Source: Bacillota bacterium
GTDB lineage: Bacteria; Bacillota; Dehalobacteriia; UBA4068; UBA4997
Direction of reading: 5' to 3'
Length of the DNA stretch: 64,000 nucleotides
Assembly: GCA_021771915.1 (NCBI GenBank)
Contig: JAETNY010000007.1
Coordinates: 1-64,000, forward strand
The position numbers and the translations under genes were made by a program. Shown here one piece after another: positions 28,085 to 39,636 of this stretch. The first letter of the stretch is position 1. Each line of letters starts with the position of its first letter. Below the pieces are notes generated by a model, which saw only the letters and a program-made list of their open reading frames with translations, did no database searches and was not told the DNA's origin.

Positions 28085-28275
28085 AAGGCAAAAGCAACAT
28101 TTACGGCAAATATCCTGACTTATGACTCTTTCTCCCAGAAACCTTCTCAAGCCAAAGCAAAAAACGGCTCAATGGTGAACATTCTGTTCGTCGTCAAATA
28201 CAGTAGAGTTTGGACTGCGCCGGATTCTCACCGGCTTCCTTTTTAAGCTGTTAACATAAGTTAATTCAGCACCGT
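28085..28275 (-). ncRNA. cobalamin riboswitch (apparently orphan)
   Basis: Reverse strand GGAAGCCGGTGAGAATCCGGCGCAGTCC...CTACTGT...AAGTCAGGATATTTGCC, including the B12 box. Confidence 0.88.
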
Positions 28276-28302
28276 AAACTTTCAATATTCAGTTATACTC
28301 AT

Positions 28303-28331
28303 ATTATACACAGAAGATTGGGGATTGTCAA
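28303..28331 (-). promoter_or_regulatory. consensus sigma-A promoter upstream of cobalamin riboswitch
   Basis: TTGACA-17 nt-TATAAT on reverse strand. Confidence 0.9.
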
Positions 28332-28372
28332 GGGTTTGCGGCAAAATAAATGCCTATATTACCCGGTTTTTT

Positions 28373-28894
28373 CTACATTTTTTCCACAGGCTGACCGGCC
28401 ACCCCGGCCACCAGATGCGCAGGAATTTCCGGCATCAATTCATGATTGATTACCTGCAAAAATTTGGTGATAACAGCCAACTGCTCTGCTGGAAAATATT
28501 CCCGGATACGCTCCATCACCCGATTAACATAGGTACGGCTTAAATTATAATATTCATAATATTTATCTGTAACCATCAGATGATATTCGCGCTTATCATC
28601 AGCTGAACGCACCTTTTTTATATAGCCCTTGCTAATCAGACTATTAATCTTATAAGCTGCATTAGGCGGTGATATTTTAATAAATGAGGCAAATTCATTA
28701 ACCGTCGGATTATTCAAAGCATGAATAGTTTCCACACAAAGCGTTTCCACCGTCGTCAAAGAAGCTTCCCGTTCATGCAGCTGTGAGAACATCTCCTGAT
28801 AAAAATGAATTTTAAATTTAGCATAAATTTCGGCAAAATTTGCCTCCAGCTTGTTATCAAACTGCTTATTTTCCGCTATCATCTCTATGCGCAC
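28373..28894 (-). CDS. MarR-family regulator (FabT-like)
   Basis: wHTH protein at end of fab operon: VNEFASFIKISPPNAAYKINSLISKGYIKKVRSADDKREYHLMVT. Confidence 0.85.
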   Translation of the reverse strand: MRIEMIAENKQFDNKLEANFAEIYAKFKIHFYQEMFSQLHEREASLTTVETLCVETIHALNNPTVNEFASFIKISPPNAAYKINSLISKGYIKKVRSADDKREYHLMVTDKYYEYYNLSRTYVNRVMERIREYFPAEQLAVITKFLQVINHELMPEIPAHLVAGVAGQPVEKM

Positions 28895-28951
28895 CTACTT
28901 AATCTTACTTCCCACCCAATCAACCTTACCCAAACCTTTTACCAAGCCAGC

Positions 28952-29389
28952 TTATTCGCCAATCGCAAAGGAAAGTTCTGCCATCGCCGCCACTTTGCCG
29001 TTTACCTTAGCCACGCCCTTGCCAATACCCAACGGCCCCCGGCGATTAATCAACTCACACTCTAACTCCAGAATATCGCCCGGCTCCACTTTAGCTTTAA
29101 AGCGAGCGTTTTTCACGCCGCCAAAAAACACCAGCTGACCAGCCGCCTCCGGGTCGGTCAGGGTTGCTACCGCGCCCACCTGCGCCAGCGCCTCCAAAAT
29201 CAACACGCCAGGCATAACATGCCGCCCCGGAAAATGACCGCAAAACTGATGCTCATTAGCTGAAACGCATTTATAACCCTTGGCCCATTTACCCGGCTCA
29301 TAATCGGTTATTCTATCCACCAGCAAAAATGGATAACGATGCGGCAGAATTTTTTCAATCTCATTAGAATTTAACTGCATTTTCTTCAT
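28952..29389 (-). CDS. fabZ: 3-hydroxyacyl-ACP dehydratase FabZ
   Basis: ILPHRYPFLLVDRI, NEHQFCGHFPGRHVMPGVLILEALAQ. Confidence 0.97.
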   Translation of the reverse strand: MKKMQLNSNEIEKILPHRYPFLLVDRITDYEPGKWAKGYKCVSANEHQFCGHFPGRHVMPGVLILEALAQVGAVATLTDPEAAGQLVFFGGVKNARFKAKVEPGDILELECELINRRGPLGIGKGVAKVNGKVAAMAELSFAIGE

Positions 29390-29408
29390 TCCTATTCTAA
29401 TCTGTTAA

Positions 29409-30653
29409 TTAAAGCTTGCCAAAAATCAATGAGGCATTATGACCGCCAAAGCCAAAGGAGTTGGACATGGCCAGACTAATTTCTGCTGTGCGCGCTTTAT
29501 TCGGCACAATATCCAAATCACAATCCGGGTCCGGTACCTGATAGTTAATAGTTGGCAAAATAATGCCATTATGCATGGAAAGTGCGGTAAACACTGCCTC
29601 CACGGCGCCGCTGGCGCCCAACATATGCCCCACCATCGACTTGGTGGAACTGACTTGCAGCTTGTTAGCCGCTGCACCAAAAACCTGCTTAACGGCTCCG
29701 GTTTCCGCCTTATCGTTCAGCTGAGTGGAAGTGCCATGCGCATTTAAATAAACAATATCCTCCGCCTGCACGCCAGCATCAGCCAAAGCCAGGCGCATGC
29801 AGTTGGCCGCCCCGGAACCGTCCGGACGCGGCGCTGTGATGTGATAAGCGTCACAATTAGAAGCATAGCCTTTCAATTCACAGTAAATCTTAGCGCCCCG
29901 GGCCATGGCATGCTCATATTCCTCCAAAACCAGAATACCAGCGCCCTCGCCCATTACAAAGCCATTACGTTCCTTATCAAAAGGAATGGAAGCGCGGCTT
30001 GGGTCCTCACTTTCCGAAAGCGCACGCATGGAAGTAAAACCGCCTACGCCCAGCGGTGTAATGCTGGCTTCTGCGCCGCCGCAAACCATCATATCCGCAT
30101 AACCGTCACGTATCAGACGGAAAGCATCGCCAACCGCATTAGTGCCGCCGGCACAGGCCGTCACCGGGCAAGTACACATACCCTGCAAACCATAAGTAAT
30201 TGCAATATGGCCAGCCGCCATATTACCAATAGACATGGGAATAAAAAAGGGCGAAACCCGGTCAAAGCTGTAATCCAGACCTTTTGAGTGTTCACGCTCA
30301 ATCGCACTTAAGCCGCCAATACCACTGGAAACTGTCACACCAATACGGCCGGCGTCTTCTCGCTCAACATGCAGGCCACTGTCCAGCATGGCCTCCTGCG
30401 CCGCAATCAAAGCAAACTGCGTAAATCTATCCAACTTGCGCGCTTCTTTTTTATCCAAAAAATCCTCAACGCGCAGATTTTTAACCTCTGCCGCCAGCTT
30501 AACCTTGTGGTCGCTGACATCAAAGGCTGTAATCGTCGCAATGCCGCAGCTGCCCTCTTTGGCCGCCGCAAAACTGGCCTGCGCTGTATGGCCAATCGGT
30601 GTTACCGCCCCCAGGCCGGAAACAACCACCCGTCTTTTTTCGCTTTTTTCCAT
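29409..30653 (-). CDS. fabF: beta-ketoacyl-ACP synthase II
   Basis: VVVSGLGAVTPIG, PVTACAGGTNAVGDAF, NAHGTSTQLND, SMVGHMLGASGAVE. Confidence 0.97.
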   Translation of the reverse strand: MEKSEKRRVVVSGLGAVTPIGHTAQASFAAAKEGSCGIATITAFDVSDHKVKLAAEVKNLRVEDFLDKKEARKLDRFTQFALIAAQEAMLDSGLHVEREDAGRIGVTVSSGIGGLSAIEREHSKGLDYSFDRVSPFFIPMSIGNMAAGHIAITYGLQGMCTCPVTACAGGTNAVGDAFRLIRDGYADMMVCGGAEASITPLGVGGFTSMRALSESEDPSRASIPFDKERNGFVMGEGAGILVLEEYEHAMARGAKIYCELKGYASNCDAYHITAPRPDGSGAANCMRLALADAGVQAEDIVYLNAHGTSTQLNDKAETGAVKQVFGAAANKLQVSSTKSMVGHMLGASGAVEAVFTALSMHNGIILPTINYQVPDPDCDLDIVPNKARTAEISLAMSNSFGFGGHNASLIFGKL

Positions 30654-30675
30654 ATCTGCTTAAACTCCTTATTAT

Positions 30676-31437
30676 TTACATTGCCATGCCGCCGTCTACG
30701 CGCAGCACCTGTCCAGTGATGTAGGCGGCCTGCGGTGAAGCCAGAAACAGCGCGGCCGCCGCCACGTCCTCCGGCTGCCCCATGCGTCCGGCAGGTATGC
30801 CCTCCAGCATTTTAGCGCGCACCGCCTCTGGCAGTTCTGCCGTCATGGCAGTTTCAATAAAGCCCGGCGCCAGTGCATTTACCGTCACATTACGACTGGC
30901 CAGTTCTCTGGCCAGTGATTTGGTCATACCAATAATACCGGCCTTGCTGGCTGCATAATTGACCTGACCGGCGTTACCACGCAGCGCAACCACGCTGCTG
31001 ATATTGATAATCCTGCCAAAGCGCTGCTTCATCATCAACTTGCTGGCCTGTTTCATACACAAAAAAGCGCCGCGCAGGTTGGTGGAAAGCACCGCGTCAA
31101 AATCATCTGCTGAAAGACGCAGCAGTAACGCATCACGCGTAATACCGGCGTTATTCACCAGAATATCCACGCCGCCCAGCTGCTGCACCATCTCCGCAAA
31201 CAGCTTTGCAACATCTTCTTCCTTGCTGATATCCGCATAACAGCAGACCGCCTGAACACCAAAAGCCCGACATTCCGCCGCCGTGGCCTCGGCCTCCTCC
31301 TCGCTGCCCACAAAGTTTATCATAATATCCGCGCCGGCCTCCGCCAGCTGCAAGGCAATGGCCCGGCCAATGCCCCGGTTGCCGCCCGTAACCAGCGCCC
31401 GGCGGCCTTTTAAGGTTTCGCTTAACAACTTGCTCAT
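30676..31437 (-). CDS. fabG: 3-oxoacyl-ACP reductase
   Basis: ALVTGGNRGIGRAIA, YAASKAGIIGMTKSLARELA. Confidence 0.97.
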   Translation of the reverse strand: MSKLLSETLKGRRALVTGGNRGIGRAIALQLAEAGADIMINFVGSEEEAEATAAECRAFGVQAVCCYADISKEEDVAKLFAEMVQQLGGVDILVNNAGITRDALLLRLSADDFDAVLSTNLRGAFLCMKQASKLMMKQRFGRIINISSVVALRGNAGQVNYAASKAGIIGMTKSLARELASRNVTVNALAPGFIETAMTAELPEAVRAKMLEGIPAGRMGQPEDVAAAALFLASPQAAYITGQVLRVDGGMAM

Positions 31438-32381
31438 GCCAGCGCCCCCTGGTTATGCAAAGCAGCAATCGTCTGGCGGAAACTTTCCGCGTCCTCAATG
31501 TTATAGGTTTTAATACCTTTAACCGTCTTGCGGATAAAACCAGAAAGCGCCTTGCCCGGACCAATCTCAATCACTGTATCAATGCCCTGCTCCGCCATAT
31601 AGCGTACAGTATCCTCAAACAGAACGCTCTGGTGTACCTGCTTTTCCAACAACTCCGGCAATGTTTCGTCCTGTCCCAGCGGACGCGCCGTAGCATTGAA
31701 AATAACCGGGAAATCCATCTCTCCAAATTCAGCATTCTGAAATTCATCATGAAGTTTTTCCGCTGCCGAGTCCATTAACGCCGTATGGAATGGCCCGCTG
31801 ACTTTCAAGGGCAGGCAACGTTTGGCGCCGGCGTCCAAAGCCATTTTAGCCGCTTCGTCCACCGCTGTTTGCGCACCTCCGATTACCAGCTGCATCGGGC
31901 AGTTATAATTGGCAATGGAAACCACGCCCAGTCCCATAGACTCGCACTGCTCGCAAATGGCCTGCAATTTCTCACGCTCCAGACCCAGAACAGCCGTCAT
32001 ACCACAGGGAATATCTTTAACCGCTTCCTCCATAGCCTGGCCGCGGAAAGCTGCCAGCGCCACCGCTGTCTGGGCGTCAAAAACACCGGCCGCCTGCAAA
32101 GCGGAATATTCGCCCAGGCTTAAGCCGGCCGCCATCTGCGGCTGCAAACCAGCGTCGCGCAGAAGCGCATTCACTCCGGCCGCAAAAGCCACCATACAGG
32201 GCTGGGTATATTCTGTACGTGTCAAAACATCTTCAGGCCCCTCAAAAGAAATACGCTTCAAATCAAAATCCACGTCCAAATTATCAATAACCTCACGGTA
32301 ACGGTCAAACTCCTGATAAAAATCGCGCCCCATACCAGCACGCTGACTTCCCTGACCGGCATAAACAAATGCTAAATTCAA
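31434..32381 (-). CDS. fabD: malonyl-CoA:ACP transacylase
   Basis: FVYAGQGSQRAGMG, AGLSLGEYSALQAAG. Confidence 0.97.
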   Translation of the reverse strand: MNLAFVYAGQGSQRAGMGRDFYQEFDRYREVIDNLDVDFDLKRISFEGPEDVLTRTEYTQPCMVAFAAGVNALLRDAGLQPQMAAGLSLGEYSALQAAGVFDAQTAVALAAFRGQAMEEAVKDIPCGMTAVLGLEREKLQAICEQCESMGLGVVSIANYNCPMQLVIGGAQTAVDEAAKMALDAGAKRCLPLKVSGPFHTALMDSAAEKLHDEFQNAEFGEMDFPVIFNATARPLGQDETLPELLEKQVHQSVLFEDTVRYMAEQGIDTVIEIGPGKALSGFIRKTVKGIKTYNIEDAESFRQTIAALHNQGALA

Positions 32382-32462
32382 GTTCTTATCCCCCTATTCT
32401 AATGCTTAACTATACTAAAATCATTTTTTTGATATACTTAATTATGCTTATTTTCCTGAAAA

Positions 32463-33527
32463 TTATTTTTTGATTTCCTTACACAATTCAGCCAGCAACT
32501 CATCAACATGCAGCATTTTCTGCACCCGGCCGACATTGCTGCCGCAGAAAAACAGACCTTTTTCCCAGTTGCCGCGCACCGCCTCAATCAAAGCCTGGGT
32601 GATGCAATACGGCGTTTCCTGCGGCTTACAGCTGGTTATACAGGCAGCGCAGCGCTGTGGCGCAATCCGCCCCAATGACGCCAGCCGCTCCAACAAAGGA
32701 CTCTTCAGCGCCCGTCCCGGCATGCCAACCGGGCTTTGCACAATCTGCACATCTTCCGGTTTGGCCGCCAGCATAATTTCTTTATAACCCGGAGCAGCGT
32801 CACATTCATAGGTGGCAATAAAACGTGTTGCAATCTGGGCGCCGGCCGCCCCAGCCTGAATATATTCCGCCACGTCCTGACCCGTAAACACACCGCCGGC
32901 CACAAAAATCGGTATCTGACAGTTATATTTCTGCTCATAAGGCACCAACTCCGCGCGCACCTCCGGCAGTAATTCGGCCAGTGTTTTAGTATGTCCGGCC
33001 AGCAGTTCATCGCGCTTAAAGCCCAGATGACCGCCAGCCTCAGCCCCCTCAATTACCACAAAATCAGGCACATGGTTAAAACTGCGATCCCAACGACGAC
33101 AGATAGTGCGCGCCGCCTTGCCACTGGAAACAATCGGCGCCAACAAAACGTCCGGATTATCAACAGCCAGTCCCGGCAAATCTAAAGGCAGGCCCGCGCC
33201 GCAAATAATAGCGTCAGCCCCAGCCCGCACGGCCGTCTGCACCGCCTGCGGATATTGTCTGGTGGCTACCATAATGTTCACGCCCACCAAACCTCGTCCG
33301 GTCGCCATACGCAAAGCCTTTTTTATTTCCTCCTGTAAGGCGCGCAGATTAGCGCGCCAGGGGTTTTGCCAGAAATCCGGCTCATTAAAACCAGTATTCG
33401 CACTGCTAATAACCCCCAAAGCCCCACAGGCGGCTACGCTGCCAGCCAGATTACCCAGTGATACACCAATGCCCATACCACCTTGGATAATCGGCAATGT
33501 TAAATGCCGACCTTTAATCAGCGTCAT
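32463..33527 (-). CDS. nitronate monooxygenase / FabK-like flavoprotein
   Basis: PIIQGGMGIGVSLGNLAGSVAACGALGVI, VVIEGAEAGGHLG, PIFVAGGVFTGQDVAEYIQAGAAGAQIATRF. Confidence 0.93.
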   Translation of the reverse strand: MTLIKGRHLTLPIIQGGMGIGVSLGNLAGSVAACGALGVISSANTGFNEPDFWQNPWRANLRALQEEIKKALRMATGRGLVGVNIMVATRQYPQAVQTAVRAGADAIICGAGLPLDLPGLAVDNPDVLLAPIVSSGKAARTICRRWDRSFNHVPDFVVIEGAEAGGHLGFKRDELLAGHTKTLAELLPEVRAELVPYEQKYNCQIPIFVAGGVFTGQDVAEYIQAGAAGAQIATRFIATYECDAAPGYKEIMLAAKPEDVQIVQSPVGMPGRALKSPLLERLASLGRIAPQRCAACITSCKPQETPYCITQALIEAVRGNWEKGLFFCGSNVGRVQKMLHVDELLAELCKEIKK

Positions 33528-34471
33528 TACTCATCGCTCCCAATTTTTTCGCCCAGGCTCTGCCAAACCGGCTGCAAATTGCCGACCAATTCCGTAAAAA
33601 TCTGTCGCAGCGGTTTAATTTCTTTCAGCTGTCCAGCCACCTGACCAGCCATTAAGCTGCCGCGCTGCACATCGCCATCAAATACGGCGCGACGCAGGCT
33701 GCCCAGCGTAAATTTTTCCAGTTCTAAAAGTTCTGCACCGTTCTTTTCCAGCTTAAGATAATCACGCGTCATCGCATTTTTCAAAATGCGCACCGGAGCG
33801 CCGGCAATACGCCCGGTAACGGTGGTGCTGTTATCTTTGGCTTTCAAAACAGCTTCTTTATAATTGGCGTGAATTGGACATTCCTCACTGACCAGCAGGC
33901 AGGTTCCCAACTGCGCTCCCACCGCGCCCAGGGCAAACGCCGCCAGCAGCTGCCGGCTGTCTGCAATGCCGCCCGCCGCCACCACCGGAATTTGCACCGC
34001 GTCCACAACCTGCGGCAATAAAGCCATTGTAGTCGCTTCACCGATATGACCGCCGGACTCACAGCCCTCGGCAATCAACAGGTCTGCGCCGCCCTGTTCC
34101 AGACGGCGTGCCAATGCAACGCCGGAAATTACCGGAATAACCTTAATGCCGGCGCCTTTCCACATTTCCATGTATTTGCTGGGACTGCCGGCGCCCGTGG
34201 TAACCACCGGAACCTGCTCTCTGACCAGCAGCTCCGCCATTTTATCACATTCCGGATTCATCAGCATTAAATTAACGCCAAACGGCTTATCGGTCAGGCT
34301 TTTAGCGCGCTTAATATGCTCCTCCAGCATTTCCGCGTTCATGCCGCCGCTGCCAATTATACCCAAAGCGCCAGCGTTAGAAGCCGCCGCAGCAAATTCA
34401 CCAGTGGCAATATTAGCCATGCCGCCCTGAATAAAAGGAAATTCCAAACCTAAAATTTCCCGTAAAGTCAT
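33527..34471 (-). CDS. fabK: enoyl-ACP reductase II
   Basis: PFIQGGMANIATGEFAAAASNAGALGIIGSGGM, IAEGCESGGHIGE, PVVAAGGIADSRQLLAAFALGAVGAQLGT. Confidence 0.94.
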   Translation of the reverse strand: MTLREILGLEFPFIQGGMANIATGEFAAAASNAGALGIIGSGGMNAEMLEEHIKRAKSLTDKPFGVNLMLMNPECDKMAELLVREQVPVVTTGAGSPSKYMEMWKGAGIKVIPVISGVALARRLEQGGADLLIAEGCESGGHIGEATTMALLPQVVDAVQIPVVAAGGIADSRQLLAAFALGAVGAQLGTCLLVSEECPIHANYKEAVLKAKDNSTTVTGRIAGAPVRILKNAMTRDYLKLEKNGAELLELEKFTLGSLRRAVFDGDVQRGSLMAGQVAGQLKEIKPLRQIFTELVGNLQPVWQSLGEKIGSDE

Positions 34472-34585
34472 ATTTTGCTTTCCCCTCTTTATTGGTTTTG
34501 TATCACAAAATTTAATTATATCATATAATAACTATATATGCCATATTTTTTTATATTTATTAACAATTCTTTTTTAACAGCCCGT

Positions 34586-35587
34586 TTACCAGGTGAGCAG
34601 ACATGCGCCCCAGGTAAATCCGGCACCAAACCCCACACAGATTATTCGCTGACCGGGCTTAAGCAGTCCTTGTTCCCACATATCGTTAAGCGCCAGCGGT
34701 ATGCTGGCCGATGATGTATTGCCATAATGCTGTAAATTGATAAAAAACTGCTCCGGCGCTGCGTGCATTTTTTTAACCACATGTGAGATAATCCGATTGT
34801 TGGCCTGATGACATACCACATGGTCAATATCCGCCAGCTGCAGATTTGCCCTGGCCAGAACCTGTTCGATGCTATGCGGAATAATATCAACCGCAAAGCG
34901 AAAAACCTCCTGACCCTGCATATGCACCACACCGCCGGGACGCCCCTGCTGCTGGTCGGCCAAACCGCTGCAATACAGCATATTTTCATTATCCGTGCGC
35001 GAACCGCAAATTGCCAAATACGGCTTTTCCTCAGAAAGTTCAACCACCGCCGCCGCCGCCGCATCACCAAACAAAACACAGGTGTTGCGGTCGGTAAAAT
35101 CCATAACGCGCGATGGCGTTTCTGAACCAAGCACCAAAGCATAAGGCCGTGTCGGCTCCGCCGTCAGCAGCAGCTGACGCGCTGTTTGCAGACCATACAG
35201 AAAACCGGCACAGGCCGCATTCAAATCAAACATTACGCTGTCCTGCGGCAGCCCCAGCCGCTCCTGCAACATGCAGGCCAAAGAGGGCGACATTCTATCC
35301 GGCGTAAATGTAGCCACCAGACAAACGCCAACTTGTTCCGGCTTTATGCCGGCTCGGCTCATCGCTTCCTCCGCCGCAGCCTGCGCCAACTCAATATTGG
35401 TCTGCTCCGCGCAGAAATAACGCTCCTTAATGCCGGTGCGGCTGACAATCCATTCATCACTGGTATCCACCAGCCGCTCCATATAAGTGTTGGGCACCGC
35501 CCCAGCACTCGGCAGCGCATGCCCTACACCTAAAAATTTCAAACCAATATGCGGCCATTCAGCACGCAACATTTCCAGTTTAGTCAT
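34586..35587 (-). CDS. fabH: beta-ketoacyl-ACP synthase III
   Basis: DTSDEWIVSRTGIKER, FDLNAACAGFLYGLQTA, VCHQANNRII. Confidence 0.97.
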   Translation of the reverse strand: MTKLEMLRAEWPHIGLKFLGVGHALPSAGAVPNTYMERLVDTSDEWIVSRTGIKERYFCAEQTNIELAQAAAEEAMSRAGIKPEQVGVCLVATFTPDRMSPSLACMLQERLGLPQDSVMFDLNAACAGFLYGLQTARQLLLTAEPTRPYALVLGSETPSRVMDFTDRNTCVLFGDAAAAAVVELSEEKPYLAICGSRTDNENMLYCSGLADQQQGRPGGVVHMQGQEVFRFAVDIIPHSIEQVLARANLQLADIDHVVCHQANNRIISHVVKKMHAAPEQFFINLQHYGNTSSASIPLALNDMWEQGLLKPGQRIICVGFGAGFTWGACLLTW

Positions 35588-35617
35588 CTTGACTTTTTAT
35601 TTTTTTCAGCCGCAGGA

Positions 35618-35860
35618 CTATTCAGCCTTGGCCTCAGAGTGAGAGTCGATATAAGCAACAACATCGCCAACCGTTTTCATGCCGGCAATATCCTCATCAG
35701 GAATTTTGATGGAATAAGCGTCTTCCAGCGCCATATTTAATTCCACAGCGTCCAGAGAATCCGCGCCCAAATCTTCAAACAAAGTGGCCTCCGGTTTTAC
35801 CAAATCCTCATCGCAGCACAAAGTATCCACAATAATTTCTTTAACCTTATCAAAAGTCAT
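35618..35860 (-). CDS. acpP: acyl carrier protein
   Basis: FEDLGADSLDAVELNMALED. Confidence 0.97.
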   Translation of the reverse strand: MTFDKVKEIIVDTLCCDEDLVKPEATLFEDLGADSLDAVELNMALEDAYSIKIPDEDIAGMKTVGDVVAYIDSHSEAKAE

Positions 35861-36023
35861 GTTTTTTTACCTCTTTCTCAAATTTGAATGTTTTTTAATT
35901 TTCATGTTTTGAATGTTTTTTCTTTTAAGACAAGCCCAGTTAATTTTTTTAGTTTAAATTCAGTTTATAAAATTTTTAACTAAATTTTTTTACTTAAAAA
36001 ATTTTAACTAACTCGTGATATAA

Positions 36024-36052
36024 AGAATATCATGTTTTAACCAAATTGTCAA
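36024..36052 (-). promoter_or_regulatory. promoter of acpP/fab operon
   Basis: TTGACA-17 nt-TATTCT on reverse strand, ~165 bp upstream of acpP. Confidence 0.8.
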
Positions 36053-36174
36053 GCAAAAGTTGGAAAATTATACGCTCAATCTCAAAAAAAATTAACACCA
36101 CCGCGAAAAAGCAACAGCAATGGTGTTATTTGTCAAATATATGTACAATCTGCCGTATAATTATCAACTGTTAT

Positions 36175-36618
36175 TTAATATTGACGCAGGCAATCCAATA
36201 TCTGCTCCCGATTAGCCAGATGGTTGGGCATGCCGCCGCCCAGCCCGGCGCGTTTGGGCATTTGCAGCTTAATAAAACCGCCGTCGCACATAGTCAGCGC
36301 ACAATTTACAGCGCCCATAATACCCTTTTTAATTACGCAGCTTTGAATATCGGCCAAGGCAAAACAGACGCCCAAATCCTCCGCCACCGTTTTGCGCCAA
36401 TCGGGAATTTTGTATTCCGAACATAAATATTGGCGATTCTCACACTCGATTACCAGCAAGTAATTTTCGCTCAAACCAACGTAAACATCAAAAAAAGAGG
36501 TTTTTTTCTTATTTACCTGTAAAGTAATCGCCTTAATAGCCGCCAGCAGTTTCTCCCCTGGCGGCAGACATGGCCGCAATAAGTTCAGCATATAGTTTTC
36601 GTCCCAAATATCCGCCAT
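36175..36618 (-). CDS. hypothetical protein
   Basis: 147-aa ORF between fab operon and cysE. Confidence 0.65.
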   Translation of the reverse strand: MADIWDENYMLNLLRPCLPPGEKLLAAIKAITLQVNKKKTSFFDVYVGLSENYLLVIECENRQYLCSEYKIPDWRKTVAEDLGVCFALADIQSCVIKKGIMGAVNCALTMCDGGFIKLQMPKRAGLGGGMPNHLANREQILDCLRQY

Positions 36619-36632
36619 GATAAGCCCCCCAA

Positions 36633-37280
36633 TTAATCTTCCCTGCGGCCCAGCTGCCGCAAATCGTCACAGAGCGTATTCAGGCGCTGCTGCAACTGGT
36701 CGATTTCCTGTTGAATGGGGTCTGGCAGGCTGACCTGGTCCAGTTCCCAGCTGCAATACTGCTGCTGATTATCGCCGCGTGTTACAATTACACCCGGCAC
36801 ACCCACCACAGTGGCATTGGGCGGAACCTCTTTAAGAACCACCGCATTACCGCCAATGCGTGCATTATCGCCCACCGTAAACGGCCCCAGAATTTTAGCG
36901 CCGGCGCCCACCAGCACATGATTACCCAGAGTGGGGTGGCGTTTACCCTTATCCTTACCGGTACCGCCCAGCGTTACGCCATGATAAATGTTACAATAAT
37001 CGCCAACCTCGGCAGTTTCACCAATTACAATGCCCATACCATGGTCAATAAACAGACATTTGCCGATTTTCGCCCCCGGGTGAATTTCCACACCTGTCAA
37101 AAAACGCGCAAACTGTGATATCCCACGCGCCAAAGTGCGCATTTTATGTACATGCAGCCAGTGTGAAATACGATGCCAGCGCACGGCATGATAACCCGGA
37201 TACATGAAAAACACCTGCCAGGGACCGGTGGCCGCCGGGTCCTGCGAGGCTATATATTTTGCATCTTCCCAAAAACCCAT
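36633..37280 (-). CDS. cysE: serine O-acetyltransferase
   Basis: [66 protein letters not shown]. Confidence 0.95.
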   Translation of the reverse strand: MGFWEDAKYIASQDPAATGPWQVFFMYPGYHAVRWHRISHWLHVHKMRTLARGISQFARFLTGVEIHPGAKIGKCLFIDHGMGIVIGETAEVGDYCNIYHGVTLGGTGKDKGKRHPTLGNHVLVGAGAKILGPFTVGDNARIGGNAVVLKEVPPNATVVGVPGVIVTRGDNQQQYCSWELDQVSLPDPIQQEIDQLQQRLNTLCDDLRQLGRRED

Positions 37281-37576
37281 ATTCAGGTCTATCCTTTCAT
37301 TATATAATATTATATTTCTCAATTAGATTTATATCATAATATTATATGATGGTATGCGGCAAAATGCAAGCTATTTTTTTATCCCCAAATTTTTATAAAT
37401 AATAAAAGTCAAGGCTGACGGCATGTCCAACACGCAAAACATCGTAAATGGGCGCAAATCAAAGCAATTGCAAGCATAACCGGATATATCTGCCAGATTT
37501 TGGTTTGAAATTCCAATAATTGATGTTTTTTCAGACTTGCACTGAATGGCATAATTAGCTATCATATAAACAGTTG

Positions 37577-37603
37577 TTAGCACTCGAACAGTTAGAGTGC
37601 TAA
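37577..37603 (+). promoter_or_regulatory. CIRCE element (HrcA operator)
   Basis: TTAGCACTC-N9-GAGTGCTAA. Confidence 0.98.
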
Positions 37604-37661
37604 CAAAAGCAAAAAGTCAAAAATTATTCAATAATAAACATTTTTTTAGGAGGGACAAACA

Positions 37662-37952
37662 ATGAACATCAGACCCATTGGTGAACGTGTGGTTATCAAA
37701 CCCATGCAAAAGGAAGAAAAGACACAAAGCGGTATTCTGCTGCCGGACAGCGCACAGGAAAAACCGATTGAGGGCGAAGTTATGGCCGTTGGCCCTGGCC
37801 GTATCAATGAAAAAGGCGAGCGCGTGCCGCTGGAAGTTAAAGTTGGCGATATCGTGGTTTTTGCCAAATTTATCGGCACCAATGTTAAGCAGGACGGCGT
37901 TGATTATTTGATTGTTAACGGCGAACGCGATATTTTATGCGTAATTGAGTAG
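37662..37952 (+). CDS. groES: co-chaperonin GroES
   Basis: [35 protein letters not shown]. Confidence 0.98.
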   Translation: MNIRPIGERVVIKPMQKEEKTQSGILLPDSAQEKPIEGEVMAVGPGRINEKGERVPLEVKVGDIVVFAKFIGTNVKQDGVDYLIVNGERDILCVIE

Positions 37953-37993
37953 ACTGCTGTAAATTTTGCGAATTTATAAAGATAAAAATTTAG

Positions 37994-39634
<1,641 letters not shown>

Positions 39635-39636
39635 GT

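Noticed and set aside
27882-28100. 72-aa ORF as the gene controlled by the cobalamin riboswitch
   Set aside because: Its start lies at the edge of the aptamer and it runs through both terminator hairpins; composition looks like chance hydrophobic translation. Kept only as a refutation test.
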